The notes under the pieces were generated by a model. That model was not told the origin of the DNA, searched no databases, and worked only from the letters and a program-made list of their open reading frames with translations. Below are positions 54,238 to 64,000 of a DNA stretch of 64,000 bases, piece after piece. The stretch's first letter is position 1. Every line of letters starts with the position of its first letter. The position numbers and the translations under genes were made by a program. Origin of the DNA: Rebecca billardiae RCC1528 (Eukaryota > Haptophyta). The stretch is from the NCBI GenBank assembly GCA_965240325.2, contig OZ251241.1:558001-622000 (forward strand), in the 5' to 3' direction.

Positions 54238-55372
54238 CAACCCCCGGCTCCGTTCTCAGTCAATGTGGCGCTCCTGCGATTGCAGCAGGCGCAGCCACTA
54301 CCGTAGGCATGGGCACTGTCATCAGAGCAGCTCCTAACCTGAGAGCGGCAGGTATGTCACATCAGCAGGCACTCGATCGTGAACCGCATCCAGATTGCGG
54401 GCACGGGCATCGTTGACGACGGCGAGAGGCGCTGGTTGCGTTGGTACCCACGTGCACTCTTGACAGCTGCGCTTGCTTGCGGCGCGCGCTAAGCAGTAAG
54501 TTGAATGGTGCCGCCTTGGCAGCCACTGGCTCAGCCTTGGTCTTGTGCAGGGCAGTCTTTGCCTTCGCTGCCGTGTGGCGAGAAGGTTGATTGTGTACGC
54601 CGCGTCGGGCTGTGCCTTTTCTTCACGCCCGGAGCGCAGCAGGCACTTGGCCCAGGGCTGCGCGGCCGGTGCTGTGCATGCGCCCGCACCAGTGATCGCG
54701 ATACTCTCGGTACGGCAGGTGGCGCTGAGCCTGGAGGGCGCAGCGGCGGCGCGTTCATTTGATACCGGGACTTCCAGCGGCCGCGACACATCGAGCGCAG
54801 GCGGCTACGCAAAGACCGTAAGCCATCGATGCCGCGTCCAAGGCGCGCGAGGCGGTCGGCTGGCAGCGGCTGCGAGAGCGCACCATGCCGTGATACACGA
54901 AGCGTTGTCGCCGCCGTGGTGCCAATGACGCCGTTCACTAGTGTGCCATCGCCGCACCGTCGTAGTCAGGGGCAGCAAAACAAGGCTGATGAGAGCTCTG
55001 GCTCATGAGATCAAAGGCTCAACCATAGGGCGCGAGCGCAATGTAGCACAGCCTTTGCTGCTCCAGGCCTTCCTGCGCGCAGTAGCCATCGCAGCAGGTG
55101 TCGATCAAGTCTGCCAAGCGCTCGCGTGCCGCTGCTCGCGTGCTTGCGGATGCTCACGTCTTGCATCGGTGAGCGGGTGCTCCGTCACATCACACCGTCG
55201 CTGCTTGCGCGTGGCGCACGCAGCCAGCCCGTACCAAACACGCGTGCACGATCAAATTGCACGCATGAACACAATCAGCTTGAGCATCTCAGTGGCAAGT
55301 CACTCGCGACAGCCCCAAACAAGGGCGTCAGCGCTGCCTGGCGCGTGATTGAGCTACCAGCACCAACCTGAC
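54238..55372. other. Interior of TIR element
   Basis: 1.1 kb between the arms. The longest frame (54334-54789, minus) includes a Cys/His-containing H-H-S-T-Y-C-L-A-R-A-A and K-R-S-C-Q-E-C-T-W stretch but no recognised domain. Composition is less GC-rich than the arms. Confidence 0.5.
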
Positions 55373-56185
55373 AGCTTCTACGGTATCACGACGGTCAGCG
55401 CTCGTGTGCTGTCTGTGACGCCAGCAGGATGGCCGAAGCCGGGGCGATGGTGCGCAATCGACCCGCGCCACCGACGCCTCCCGTGCCGCCGACCTCGTGC
55501 TCGCGGAGTGGCGCGCAGCCGTCCCGTGCCCGCTGCAACGGCTGCACTCCTGCCCAGCTTGCGCCCCGGAAGGGTGGCGGCGGCGCGGCGCGTCGTTGCC
55601 TCGAGCTGCTGGCGCGGGCGAGGCCACGGACTGTCCATGGCGGGAGTGGACGGTCATTCACGACCTCACAGCTCGTCGCACGAGCTCGGCGCGCGCACTA
55701 CCGGCGCGTGGGCTCGCCCGCGCTGGTGGCATCGTCACGGCCTCTGCATGGCACTCGCGGCAGCTTGAGCGCGCGCTCAAGTGGGCCGTGTTCCGCGTGC
55801 GCGACCGACGGTCGGGGCTAGGCGGAACACGTGCGCATGATCCGCGCGCAGCGCACCCGCAACGCGCCGTCAGCCGAGCTTGTGCCCGCAAGTGCGCGCT
55901 CGCAGCTGGCCTCGGCGGCAAACAGGCCAACAGCACAGTCGCGCGCCCATGGCGAGCGGTTCGAGCGGCGGAGAGACGCGAAGCCAGCGGCGCGCGAGGT
56001 CGAATGGGTTGGGCGCACCTGACGAAAGTGCGCGCCACCCGCGCAGACACGAGAGACGCTCGCGAAACGCGCTCACGGTGCCGCGCGCACCGATCCCAGA
56101 CGACCCCAGACGCCGTCTGGCATCGATCCCAGACGCAGTGCGACCTGGGATGCCAGACGGCGGCCGATTTCGGTGGAGTGGCCTC
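55373..56185 (-). repeat. Terminal inverted repeat, right arm
   Basis: 813 bases; identical to the left arm across almost the whole length, lacking the 11-base insertion. Its outer end lies 176 bp before the start codon of the polycystin-like gene. Confidence 0.92.
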
Positions 56186-56360
56186 CGGCCGGAAGGATGG
56201 TCGAGCTACTCACAATGACAGTTAGTCCAGTAGCGCTCGCGCCTTGCACGAGCTCGACGGGCGGGCGGTCGAAGGCCTTGGAGCTGCCCACCTTTGCTCG
56301 CGCGCTCGACATTCGCGTAGGCCGCGAGGCATGCCTCACACGTCGGCGGTCGCGACTACG

Positions 56361-59300
56361 ATGCTGGGCACTAGGCGCACAAAGCAAGCCTCGCGCCGAA
56401 ACTTGTCGTTCGGCGAGAAAGGCTCCGTGAATCCCGCGAGCCTGCGCTACCCGGAGGTGGCGGAGGATGAGACGCTCGTGCCCGTGCGCAAGGTGCTGCA
56501 CGACTTCGAGCAGCGCGAGGGCGCGCGCGGCTTCATCACGTACACGATCTTCTTCGCCATCTACTTTGCACTCAACGCCTACCGCTTCGACGCGAGCGAG
56601 GGCCGCCGCACCATCACCTGGTTCAACGAGGCGCTCAAATCGCAGTACGACCTGGTCGCTGACGAGACGAACGGCTGGTGCGCGTGGGACGCCGGCGGGC
56701 TCGAGTGCTACGAGCCGTACCTCGAGCGCGCGGACATCGACGGCCTCGAGCACTTCCTCGAGTCCGACCTCACCCAGGTCGTCTCCGGCATCCTCGAGTA
56801 CTGCGACGAGTGCCTGATCGGGATGAGCGAGGTCTCCAAGGACCTGCGCGACACGCCGCTCTCGCAGTTCCTCTGCGTCGACTTCGAGACGCTCCCCGAG
56901 ACGGCGTTCGCCATCGGCGCGGGGAAGGCCACCTTCAGCAAGCGCGACTGCAAGAAGGTGGACGACGACTTCAAGTCCTCGCCCTCGCCGCTCGAGGCGC
57001 CGTGCTGCCACGACGCGTCCGTGCGGTACGCGTCACAGGCCCTGATGGCCACCTTCGAGACGCAGGGCGAGTGGGCGGCGGTGAAGGGGCTGACGTACGC
57101 CGATCTGCAGCCGAGCAAGAGAACGCGCAAAGCGTTGAAGGACTACACCGCCCGCGCGCTCGAGAACGACGCGAACAAGAACACGCTCATCCAGATTGTG
57201 ATCTTGCGCGGCGGCCACGCTACCGGCATCGTGCGCGCGGCCGCGCAGAGCGCGCGTGCGCGCGCGCGCCCGCGCAGCGCGCCCCCGTGGGCGCGCGGCG
57301 CTGATTCCGGGCGTGCGCGCGTGCATGCGCCGTGCGCGCGCGCAGGTCTTTGGCGGCACCTTCGCCGACCGGAAGTTCCTCAAGGAGCGCGTCGAGCCGC
57401 ACGTGCGCTTCTGGTCTTACTTTTACGACGACGGCTCTGTCGACGAGATCATGCTGGCGTGCATGATGGGCACGTGGATCCTGTCGCTCGTGCACGAGCT
57501 GCTCGAGATCTGGAGCAGCGCGTACCGGCCGGGCAGCCTGCTGTCGGCGGTGCTGCGCCCGTTCATGCTCTTCATCGAGTGGCCCTCCATCATCGCGCCC
57601 ATCCTGCTCGAGGCCACGCACACCGCGGTCGAGCTGGGCGACTACGTGTTCCTGGTATCGATGCTTGAGCTGCTCATGTTCATGCGCGTCTTCCAGGAGG
57701 GGCAGGTCGTGCCGCCGTTCGCGCTGATCGGTGCGCGCGGCGCGCGCGCCGGCGCCGCCCCGGCTTGCGCGCGCTCACGCGCTCCCTCTCGCTCGCGCGC
57801 CCGCCGCTCGCGCGCGCCCGCTCGCGGCCTTGGCGATCGCGCCGCGCGCTCTGCTGATCTGCACGGGCGGCAGTGCGCACGCTCATCAACGCGGGCAAGC
57901 AGCTCGTCATGTTCACGATCGCGATGGGCGCGTCCGTGCTCGTGCTCGCGTCGATCAACATGCAGCTCTTCGGCAACTTCCACGACGGGTACGCCGACCT
58001 CGGCGACGCGCTCACCTCGCTCTTCACCTCGGGCATGATCACCGGGCAGGAGTTGGACGACGATTTGATTTCGTACGCGCACCCGGAGGCGACCGCGATG
58101 CACTTTGTCGTCAACCTGTTTCTCTTCCTGATCCTCGCGCAGTTCTTCATCGCGATCCTGGTGGGCGCGTTCGACTCGACGCGCGAGGCGGAGGAGGAGC
58201 GGCGGCAGGACCGCGCGCTGCCCGAGGGCTTCAAACGGCGGCACCGCCCGCCGCCGCTGAGCGCGTGCGCGCACGTGCTCCGTGAACTGCGCTACCTCTG
58301 CACGTACCACACGCGGCCCGAGCTGTTCGTGCCGCGCGTGGTGCGCGGGCTCAAGGCGGTGGTGGACGAGGCGGACGCGCGCGCACAGGTGCTGGCGGAC
58401 GCGCTCGACCGCAAGTTCGAGCCGCAGCCGCTGATGGTCACGCGCTCGCAGCTCGAGCCGCAGCTCGGCGAGGCCGTGAGCGCGCTGCTGCTTGAGTGGT
58501 ACGGCGCCGTGTGCACGCGCGAGCTGAGGGACGCGCGCCACTTGCTAATGCTCGCGCTCGAGGGCGAGCCGGGGGCGGAGCCGGTGCCGGCGCTGGAGGA
58601 GGACGAGGAGTGGCGCGCGCACGCCCGGCTCACAAAGGGCCGCGGCGAGTCCATCGGCACGCAGACCGACTTCACCCTGGCCGACGCGCGCTACGCCGCC
58701 GCCGCCGGCCCGGGTGGCATCAGCGCCGACTGCGAGCTGCTGGCGCTGAGCGCGTCGGTGCGAGCGGACGCGCCGCGCGGCAGAGCGGAGCGCTCTCCGG
58801 CGGGCGCCGACGGGCTGGGCAGGGACGCGCCCAAGGGGGCAGCCGCACGGCCGCACGCCCAGGGCGACCAATACCCGGCCGAGCCCGCGCACGCCGCCTC
58901 GGCCGGGCCGGCTCGCAACGGCGGCGCGGCAGCGGACAGGGCAGCCACCAAATCGCCCGTAGACGGCGGCCCGCCTGGGGCGGCCGCGCGCGCCGACGGC
59001 GGCGAGCATGGCGCCGATCCGCCCTCGCGGCCGTCGCGGGGGAGCGAGCCTGTGCGCGATTGGGCGGACGTCCCCGCTCGCAACGACCGCTCGCACCTGC
59101 CGCCCATCGAGCAGCAGGAGCCAGCCGCTGCGCGCGCGCCCACGCCGCCCGAGTACGCGCGCGCCAACGGCCACGGCGGCGCTGACACGCCGCAGCCGTC
59201 GGGCGCCGAGAGGCACCAGCCAATCGGCGCCTCGCCACCGGGGAGCGTCCGCCCTGCGGAACACGGCGCGGCCGAGCGCGCAGGCAGTCCTCCCAGTGAG

Positions 59301-59435
59301 AGCCGGCGGCGTGAGCCGCGCGAGCCCGTCGTTCGCGTCCAGGTTGCGCGGCGAAGCGGCAGCGGCGCCGGCAGCGCCAGTCACGCCGGAACGTACCCTT
59401 ACGGCGGGCAGCACTGGTCGACATCATCACGGTGA
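56361..59435 (+). CDS. Polycystin-2/TRP-like cation channel
   Basis: Exons 56361-57230, 57346-57730 and 57874-59435 give 938 residues (ATG 56331 would add 10). Introns 57231-57345 and 57731-57873 both start GTGCGCGCGG. TM1 is F-I-T-Y-T-I-F-F-A-I-Y-F (~40). A ~200-residue Cys-containing loop in the position of the polycystin TOP domain follows. Four further helices come next (M-L-A-C-M-M-G-T-W-I-L; S-I-I-A-P-I-L-L; V-F-L-V-S-M-L-E-L-L-M-F-M; L-V-M-F-T-I-A-M-G-A-S-V-L). The pore loop is L-F-G-N-F ... L-T-S-L-F-T-S-G-M-I-T-G, and the last helix F-L-F-L-I-L-A-Q-F-F-I-A-I-L-V-G-A-F-D is S6-like. The ~390-residue C-terminus is charged and Ala/Pro/Gly-rich. In protists such channels are often ciliary or mechanosensory. 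Confidence 0.75.
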
Positions 59436-60049
59436 CGGCCCTGACGCGACCGTAGTCGACTTCAGACGACGGTGCTGACAGCGTAGTGGCGCCGGGCAGC
59501 TAGCAGTGGCCCGGTACGATTTTAGCAGCCTGGCCGCAGGCCCGCGCCGCGGGCCCGGCTAGTACCGACTCTCTATTCTCTCAGTCTACTGCTTGTAAGA
59601 CGCAGCTCGAGAGCCGCCGAGCCGCACGACAGCACGGCACGAAGGACCATATCGTGCACAGGGCGCCTCGAAGCTGCGGGCCGCCGGAAACAGCTGCAGC
59701 CATCAGGACAGTGGGCGCTTCCGAAGGGCGATCGCTGCGAGCGAGGGAGAGAGGCACGCAGCTGACGACGGTTCGGGCTTGGCGCCCGATGAAAAACCCC
59801 AGTTCACAAATTTGGGCCGTCCTGACCGCCATGCCAACCTTGCCTATTGGGCTATGGCCCAGGAGCAGCGCAGCGAGTAAGCAGTCGTTCTAGGCCGTCA
59901 TGCGTGCGCACAGAGCAGGCTCGAAAGTCCCTCGTGGCACGGGAAGAGGGTTAGAGGGTGGCCAAGATGGCAGCCGGACTTGAGCTCGGCCGCCTGGCTC
60001 AGGCCGAATGGCAGGCAGGTGTTGATACGGCGCATTGCGCTCCCACCCG

Positions 60050-60090
60050 GTCCTCTTAGACAATCATCAGTTATTGTGCCAATAACCCCA
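60050..60090 (-). repeat. Dispersed hairpin repeat, copy B
   Basis: Inverted copy of 28551-28588 with a 3-base insertion (GAT). The CAATAAC/GTTATTG stem is conserved, and a TA tract follows directly. Confidence 0.85.
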
Positions 60091-60107
60091 TATATATATA
60101 TATATAG

Positions 60108-60145
<38 letters not shown>
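60090..60145. repeat. (TA)n microsatellite with one interruption
   Basis: TA dinucleotides broken once by GTCA at about 60107-60110. Confidence 0.95.
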
Positions 60146-60731
60146 TCTGAGACCTGACGCTTATTGCCCGCGTTGCTAATACGGTTATACGCGGCCACGT
60201 GATCGTCGTCGTCGTTATTAATAAATATATACTCGGCGGCGGATCGATCCGGACGCCCGAACTACGTACTGCTGTCTATATCTCTCATCTCTCTCTCCCT
60301 CTCTCTCTCTCTTAATATACTGCTACTGCTATATAGCTATAGCAGGCGGCGGGTTATTATACTTCCGCCGGGGGCCTATATATTGTCCGAGTAGTCGTCC
60401 GTCTCTGGCCGTAGCACTAGCGCAGCCGTCAATCTGGCTCTCCGCCGCCGTCGGCGTCTCGTCCGCCACTCTCTAGACCTAGTAGGCAAGTCGTGGCCGT
60501 CGCCGCGCGGGTGCCCTCGTGCGCTGGCTCTGCGACTGCATGACGCGAGTGCCCGGTGGCCGCGGTGAGTAGCGCGCTGTAGTGAAGTGTAGAGTCGCAC
60601 AGTGTAGCGTATAGTCCTGTACAGTGTACTACTGCAACCACTGGCTCCCCTGCTCACTTGACACTTGCTGCCACGACACCGGTCACCGCCGATCCCGCCC
60701 AAGCACTCGCTCGCGTCTCACTCCGCCGGCA

Positions 60732-62650
60732 TCACAACGGCTCGAGGTCGATGTACCTGAACTCGGGGTACTTGGAGCGGATGAGCGCCTCCAGCCTGTC
60801 CACCTCGAGGCCGAGCATCAGGTAGAGGTGCTGGCTGCACCGCCGCGTCACGCGCCGCGCGTCTGCGTCCGTCTCGACCGCGGAGAGCGAGACGCGCATG
60901 TCCTGCAGGTTCGTGTGCAGCGCTGGTGCACGCACGGCGGAGCGCAGGCGGGCGCGAGCCGAGGCGCACGGTACCCGTGAGCGCGCGACGCGCAGACCGG
61001 CTGGGTGAGCGGCAGCGCGCCGCGGTGCCGCGGCCCGCGCGCGCCGCCGGCCGGCCGGCGGGCTTGGGGCATTGTGCCGCGCGCGCGCGCGCGCACCCAA
61101 GTAGCGGTCCGCGATGGCGACGGCGTTGAAGTGCACCTCCGCCTTGAAGCGCGCGACGCCGGGCGAGACCATCACGCTCTTCACGTCGTGCAGCGAGAGC
61201 ACCGCCGGGTCCGCGCGCAGCAGCGACTGCACCTCGTGCGTGCGCTTGGGCGCGATCGCCTGCCCAATCAGAACCTCGCGATTCTTCTGCACAATCATCC
61301 ACGCGACGCCGCCGAGCATGCCCGAGATGACGAGCGAGCCCGCCGCGTCCCACCGCGGGTCGCCTGTCGCCACCGAGAGCGCCATTGCGCTGATCGCCAC
61401 CCCGATCCCCGCGACCGCCGCGCTGTCCTCGAGGAACACGCCCACGTTGAGCGGGTCGGGTGCGTACCGGATATAGTGCCACGTGCGCATGCCAGACTTG
61501 GCCGCCTCGCGCCTGATCTCGTGCAGCGCGACGAGCATGGAGTAGCCGTCGAGCAGCCCGGCGAGCGCCAGCGTGCCCAGCCCCACGCCCAGGTTGTGCA
61601 GCGGCTCCGGGTGCATCAGCGCCTGGATCCCGTGGTACGACGTCACCCCGCAGCCGAGGAAGAAGATCCCCACGCCCGACATGAGCGACCACACAAACTG
61701 CTCGTTCGCATACCCGTACGGGTGCTTCTGGTCCGCCTCGCGCTGGGAGCGCTCGAGGCCGATGAAGAGGAGCAGCTGGGCGCGGGGCGGGGACCCGCCG
61801 CATGCATGCATGCGCGCGCGGCGCGCGCGGTGCGTGCGAGAGCGGCGGCGCTCAGCGCACAAGCCGTGCGGATGGGCTGGATGGTCCGCCGCGCCCAGCG
61901 GCGGGCCAACGCGCGCCGCGCGCGCGGTGGCGCGGCGCACACCTGGTTGAAGAAGTCGGCGACCGAGTGCACGGCCTCGGCGAACATGGCGCCCGAGCCC
62001 GTCGCGAGGAACGCCCCGCCCTTCGCCACCGCGATGATGGCGTTGCACACGAGCGCCGAGTACACGGCGTTGGCGCCGGTCGGCACCGGCGTGTTTGCGC
62101 GCTTGAGCCGCATGCCGATGAAGTACCGCTGCCGGCCGTGGAGCCGTCTTCTGCGCGTGCGCTCGCGCTGCTCCTTCACGCTCGCGATCGTGTCCATCGA
62201 GCCCCACTTCCCCAGGGCCGCGCGCACCACGTCCATCCGGAAGTAGAGCGGCATCGTCGCCGCAGACGCGTATGGGCTCGCCTTGAGCAGGTGCGGGAGG
62301 GAGGCGAGGTCGCGTATGCCGAGCATGTACTGCGTGCGCGCCTCCTGCTGCGTGAGCGTCTGCGCCTCGCGCCAAAACGTCACCGACGCCTTGTCGCCCG
62401 TGCCCAGCCGCTGCTCGAGGTAGCCCTGGTGCGTCTTCCAGCGCAGCACGTCGAGCACGCGCGCCGGAGGCGTCCACTCCTTCCACGCGCTCAGCTCGGC
62501 GGCGGGGGGCGAGGTGCACAGCGAAGCCCTCGGGCCGCTACTCCGCGGTGCGTACGGTAATGGCGCACCGGCGAGCGTCCAGCGCGTCGCGCACCATGCC
62601 GCGCCGCGCACGGGGAGCGCTCGCGCGCCGATCCCCACGGGATGCGCCAT
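60732..62650 (-). CDS. SLC30A9: SLC30A9/ZNT9-type cation diffusion facilitator
   Basis: Exons 62650-61943, 61775-61097 and 60922-60732 encode 525 residues (human 568). Introns are 61776-61942 (GTGTGCGCC...CGCCCAG) and 60923-61096 (GTGCGCGCGC...GCACCAG); both joins keep frame. The basic, Arg/Ala-rich N-terminus lacks acids early on and could be a mitochondrial presequence. K-E-W-T-P-P-A-R-V-L-D-V-L and the following L-L-K-A-S-P-Y-A match the SLC30A9-specific N-domain. A-E-A-V-H-S-V-A-D-F-F-N-Q carries the HxxxD metal site. Y-G-Y-A-N-E-Q-F-V-W-S-L-M-S-G-V-G-I-F and L-E-D-S-A-A-V-A-G are family hallmarks. The human protein exports zinc from mitochondria. Head-to-head with the hydrolase, with 192 bp between starts. 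Confidence 0.9.
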
Positions 62651-62842
62651 CACGTATCGCCGCGACGAAATCGAGCGACGCGTGAGCGAACTGCGAAGTC
62701 GACACGGACGGCCGCGAGATCGCGGCCGCCATCGTCCCCGGCCGCCGATCGCGCGCGCGCTCGCCCGAGAGCGTGGCCGCGGCGCGCAGCAGCAACGCGG
62801 GCGCGCGCCCGGCGTCCGTGTCCGCCTGCGTGGACGGCATCG

Positions 62843-63574
62843 ATGCCGACGGCCGAGGAGCACCGCGTGCTCTTCATGCACGGCCTCGAGTCAGGTCCTG
62901 GGGGCCGCAAGGCGCGGCGGCTACAGGAGCGATACAACGCGGTCGCGCCCGACATGCGGATGTCGTTCCTTGACCTGCGCCGCGAGAACTCCATCGCTCG
63001 ATCGGCACTGCGCAATGCCCTGACCACGCTCCCATGGAACCTGCTCGCGTGGGCGCTGCACGACTCGCTCACGCGCTGCCTCGGCGTGCAGGCACGCCAG
63101 ATCGATGCGCACAAACCGCATGTCGTCGTCGCGTCCTCGTGGGGCGCCGCAGTAGCCACCCTCGCGCTCGCGCGAGGCGTTTGGTGCGGCCCGACGCTGC
63201 TACTCGCCCCAGCGCTTCAGCACGCCGTCAAGGCTGCCGGCGCGGCCGTGCCTGAGCTGCAACCGAGCGCCATCTACGCGGCAATAGCCACGCTTCGGCC
63301 TGACGAGCGCGCGCGCATCCTCATCGTGCACGGCGAGCAGGATGAGACCATCCCGCTGCAGAACTCGCGCGAGTTCGCCGCTGCGGCAGGCGTACGGCTG
63401 CTTGTCGTGCCGGGTGGCGACCACGCGCTCAACGAAGCGCTGCTCGACGACGCCAGTGTCAGTGCTGGGCTGAGAGCCAGCGCCGACGAGGGTGCAGCAG
63501 CGCCCAGCCGTCTGAGCCCGGCAGACGAGACATGCCTGCTCTTCCGCCTCGTGAACCAGCTCCTCTCCGTCTAG
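62843..63574 (+). CDS. Alpha/beta hydrolase, YqiA/esterase-like
   Basis: Intronless, 243 residues from ATG 62843. V-L-F-M-H-G-L-E-S-G-P-G-G-R-K supplies the oxyanion H-G region. V-V-A-S-S-W-G-A-A-V-A-T is the nucleophile elbow (Ser in S-x-W-G). I-V-H-G-E-Q-D-E-T-I-P holds the acid Asp and P-G-G-D-H-A-L-N the catalytic His. The arrangement fits small serine esterases of the YqiA/RBBP9-like type; substrate unknown. It probably shares its promoter with the divergent SLC30A9 gene. The upstream in-frame extension to 62642 is Arg-rich and unlikely coding. Confidence 0.82.
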   Translation: MPTAEEHRVLFMHGLESGPGGRKARRLQERYNAVAPDMRMSFLDLRRENSIARSALRNALTTLPWNLLAWALHDSLTRCLGVQARQIDAHKPHVVVASSWGAAVATLALARGVWCGPTLLLAPALQHAVKAAGAAVPELQPSAIYAAIATLRPDERARILIVHGEQDETIPLQNSREFAAAAGVRLLVVPGGDHALNEALLDDASVSAGLRASADEGAAAPSRLSPADETCLLFRLVNQLLSV

Positions 63575-64000
63575 CTGTCTGACATCCCGCTGCACGCCTG
63601 CAGGCTACACGCCTCCTGCCCTGCACCGTGCACGGAGGCCCTGGTGTCTCGGATCCAGCTCGGACTCACCGCCTAAGTCCTGCTGAGCCTGAGGCCGCCC
63701 CGGCAACCCGGCCACCCTGACCCGGGCGGCCCGCCATGCCCACGCCCGGCCACGACTACGGACCCTACGCGCGGCGTCTGCGCGGCCAGTCCGGGCGGCC
63801 ACAGTAGTCGTCGCGGGCAGTGGCCAACTCGGAGTCTCGGTCCGTCGGGCTGCCGCCTGCCGGCCCTGCCGCGGCTGCCGGCGCTCGGATCAATGCCGCG
63901 CCACTCCGCCCGGCCATCGGCCATCGGGCGGCCATGCTGCATCGGGGCATGCTGATGCTCCGTGGCCGTGCGCGGACGCGCGCAGACGGAGCCTGGCAAC
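63575..64000. other. Intergenic to window end, no gene seen
   Basis: GC-rich, no conserved frame or RNA gene recognised. Confidence 0.5.

Larger units (their letters stand above)
53414..56185. mobile_element. DNA element with 0.8-kb terminal inverted repeats and 5-bp TSD
   Basis: Left arm 53414-54237 and right arm 55373-56185 are near-identical inverted copies; I see an 11-base insertion (around GATCTTGATCAGATC, 53476-53490) and two inner-edge mismatches. The ends are GAGGCCACTCCACC...GGTGGAGTGGCCTC. The five bases outside each end are CGGCC on both sides, a target-site duplication. Just inside the ends are clustered CGTCTGG/CCAGACG motifs that could bind a transposase. The frame running through each arm (e.g. 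55497-56225 +) is Arg/Ala-rich with no DDE pattern I can identify. The interior 54238-55372 also codes nothing recognised, so it is probably non-autonomous. Confidence 0.92.
59436..60731. other. Intergenic with microsatellites and a dispersed repeat
   Basis: Between convergent genes. Holds hairpin-repeat copy B (60050-60090), TA tracts (60090-60145), a TCTC-rich tract near 60280-60312 and ATATAT patches. No conserved frame. Confidence 0.6.

Noticed and set aside
53397-56225. Identical ~200-codon frames in the two TIR arms taken as a duplicated gene
   Set aside because: They are the same inverted-repeat DNA, Arg/Ala-rich, without catalytic residues that I can identify as a transposase.

Overview
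This is a nuclear, GC-rich eukaryotic window, most likely from a photosynthetic protist with a complex plastid. A haptophyte-like alga is my best guess, but the sequence does not fix the lineage. Reasons: genes interrupted by short GT-AG introns, purely eukaryotic core genes (eL18, LSm3, CSN3, CWC27, ATG101, Pol eta), a thylakoid-lumen pentapeptide protein whose N-terminus looks like signal peptide plus transit peptide plus lumenal signal, and low-complexity Ala/Pro/Arg-rich spacers. There are no operons, CRISPR arrays or bacterial signals.

Layout. 0-2.8 kb: intergenic, with a ~320-bp GC-rich tandem repeat and a truncated copia-type LTR retrotransposon 5' end. 2.8-9.6 kb: phospholipase A2-like gene (-), ribosomal protein eL18 (-), and a divergent TKI1/Cramped-domain nuclear protein (+). 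10.1-11.3 kb: foldback element with ~340-bp inverted arms, immediately upstream of a PAS/LOV-like gene (+). 14-18.2 kb: CWC27 cyclophilin (-) and an ammonium transporter (-). 19.3-23.1 kb: CSN3 (+), then LSM3 (-) head-to-head with an RNF5/RNF185-type E3 ligase (+). 24.5-28.2 kb: uronyl/heparan-type 2-O-sulfotransferase (+) and an unrecognised protein (+). 28.9-36.2 kb: SAP/U-box protein (-), lumenal pentapeptide protein (-), DNA polymerase eta (+), TBL-like esterase/acetyltransferase (-). 39.5-41.2 kb: ATG101 (-) head-to-head with a chromodomain protein (+). 41.2-51.7 kb: gene-poor, repeat-rich tract with a few possible broken genes. 51.7-59.4 kb: two-TM membrane protein (-), a 2.77-kb element with 0.8-kb near-identical terminal inverted repeats and a 5-bp target duplication, then a polycystin-like channel (+). 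60.7-63.6 kb: SLC30A9-type transporter (-) head-to-head with an alpha/beta hydrolase (+).

The genes are unrelated housekeeping, signalling and membrane functions rather than a pathway cluster. Two genome-style features recur. Five neighbouring pairs start head-to-head within about 190-290 bp, suggesting shared bidirectional promoters. Of 13 introns that I could place by reading frame, 10 begin with GTGCG. Exon junctions given below were derived by hand from frame continuity, splice dinucleotides and family conservation; none is confirmed by transcript data.
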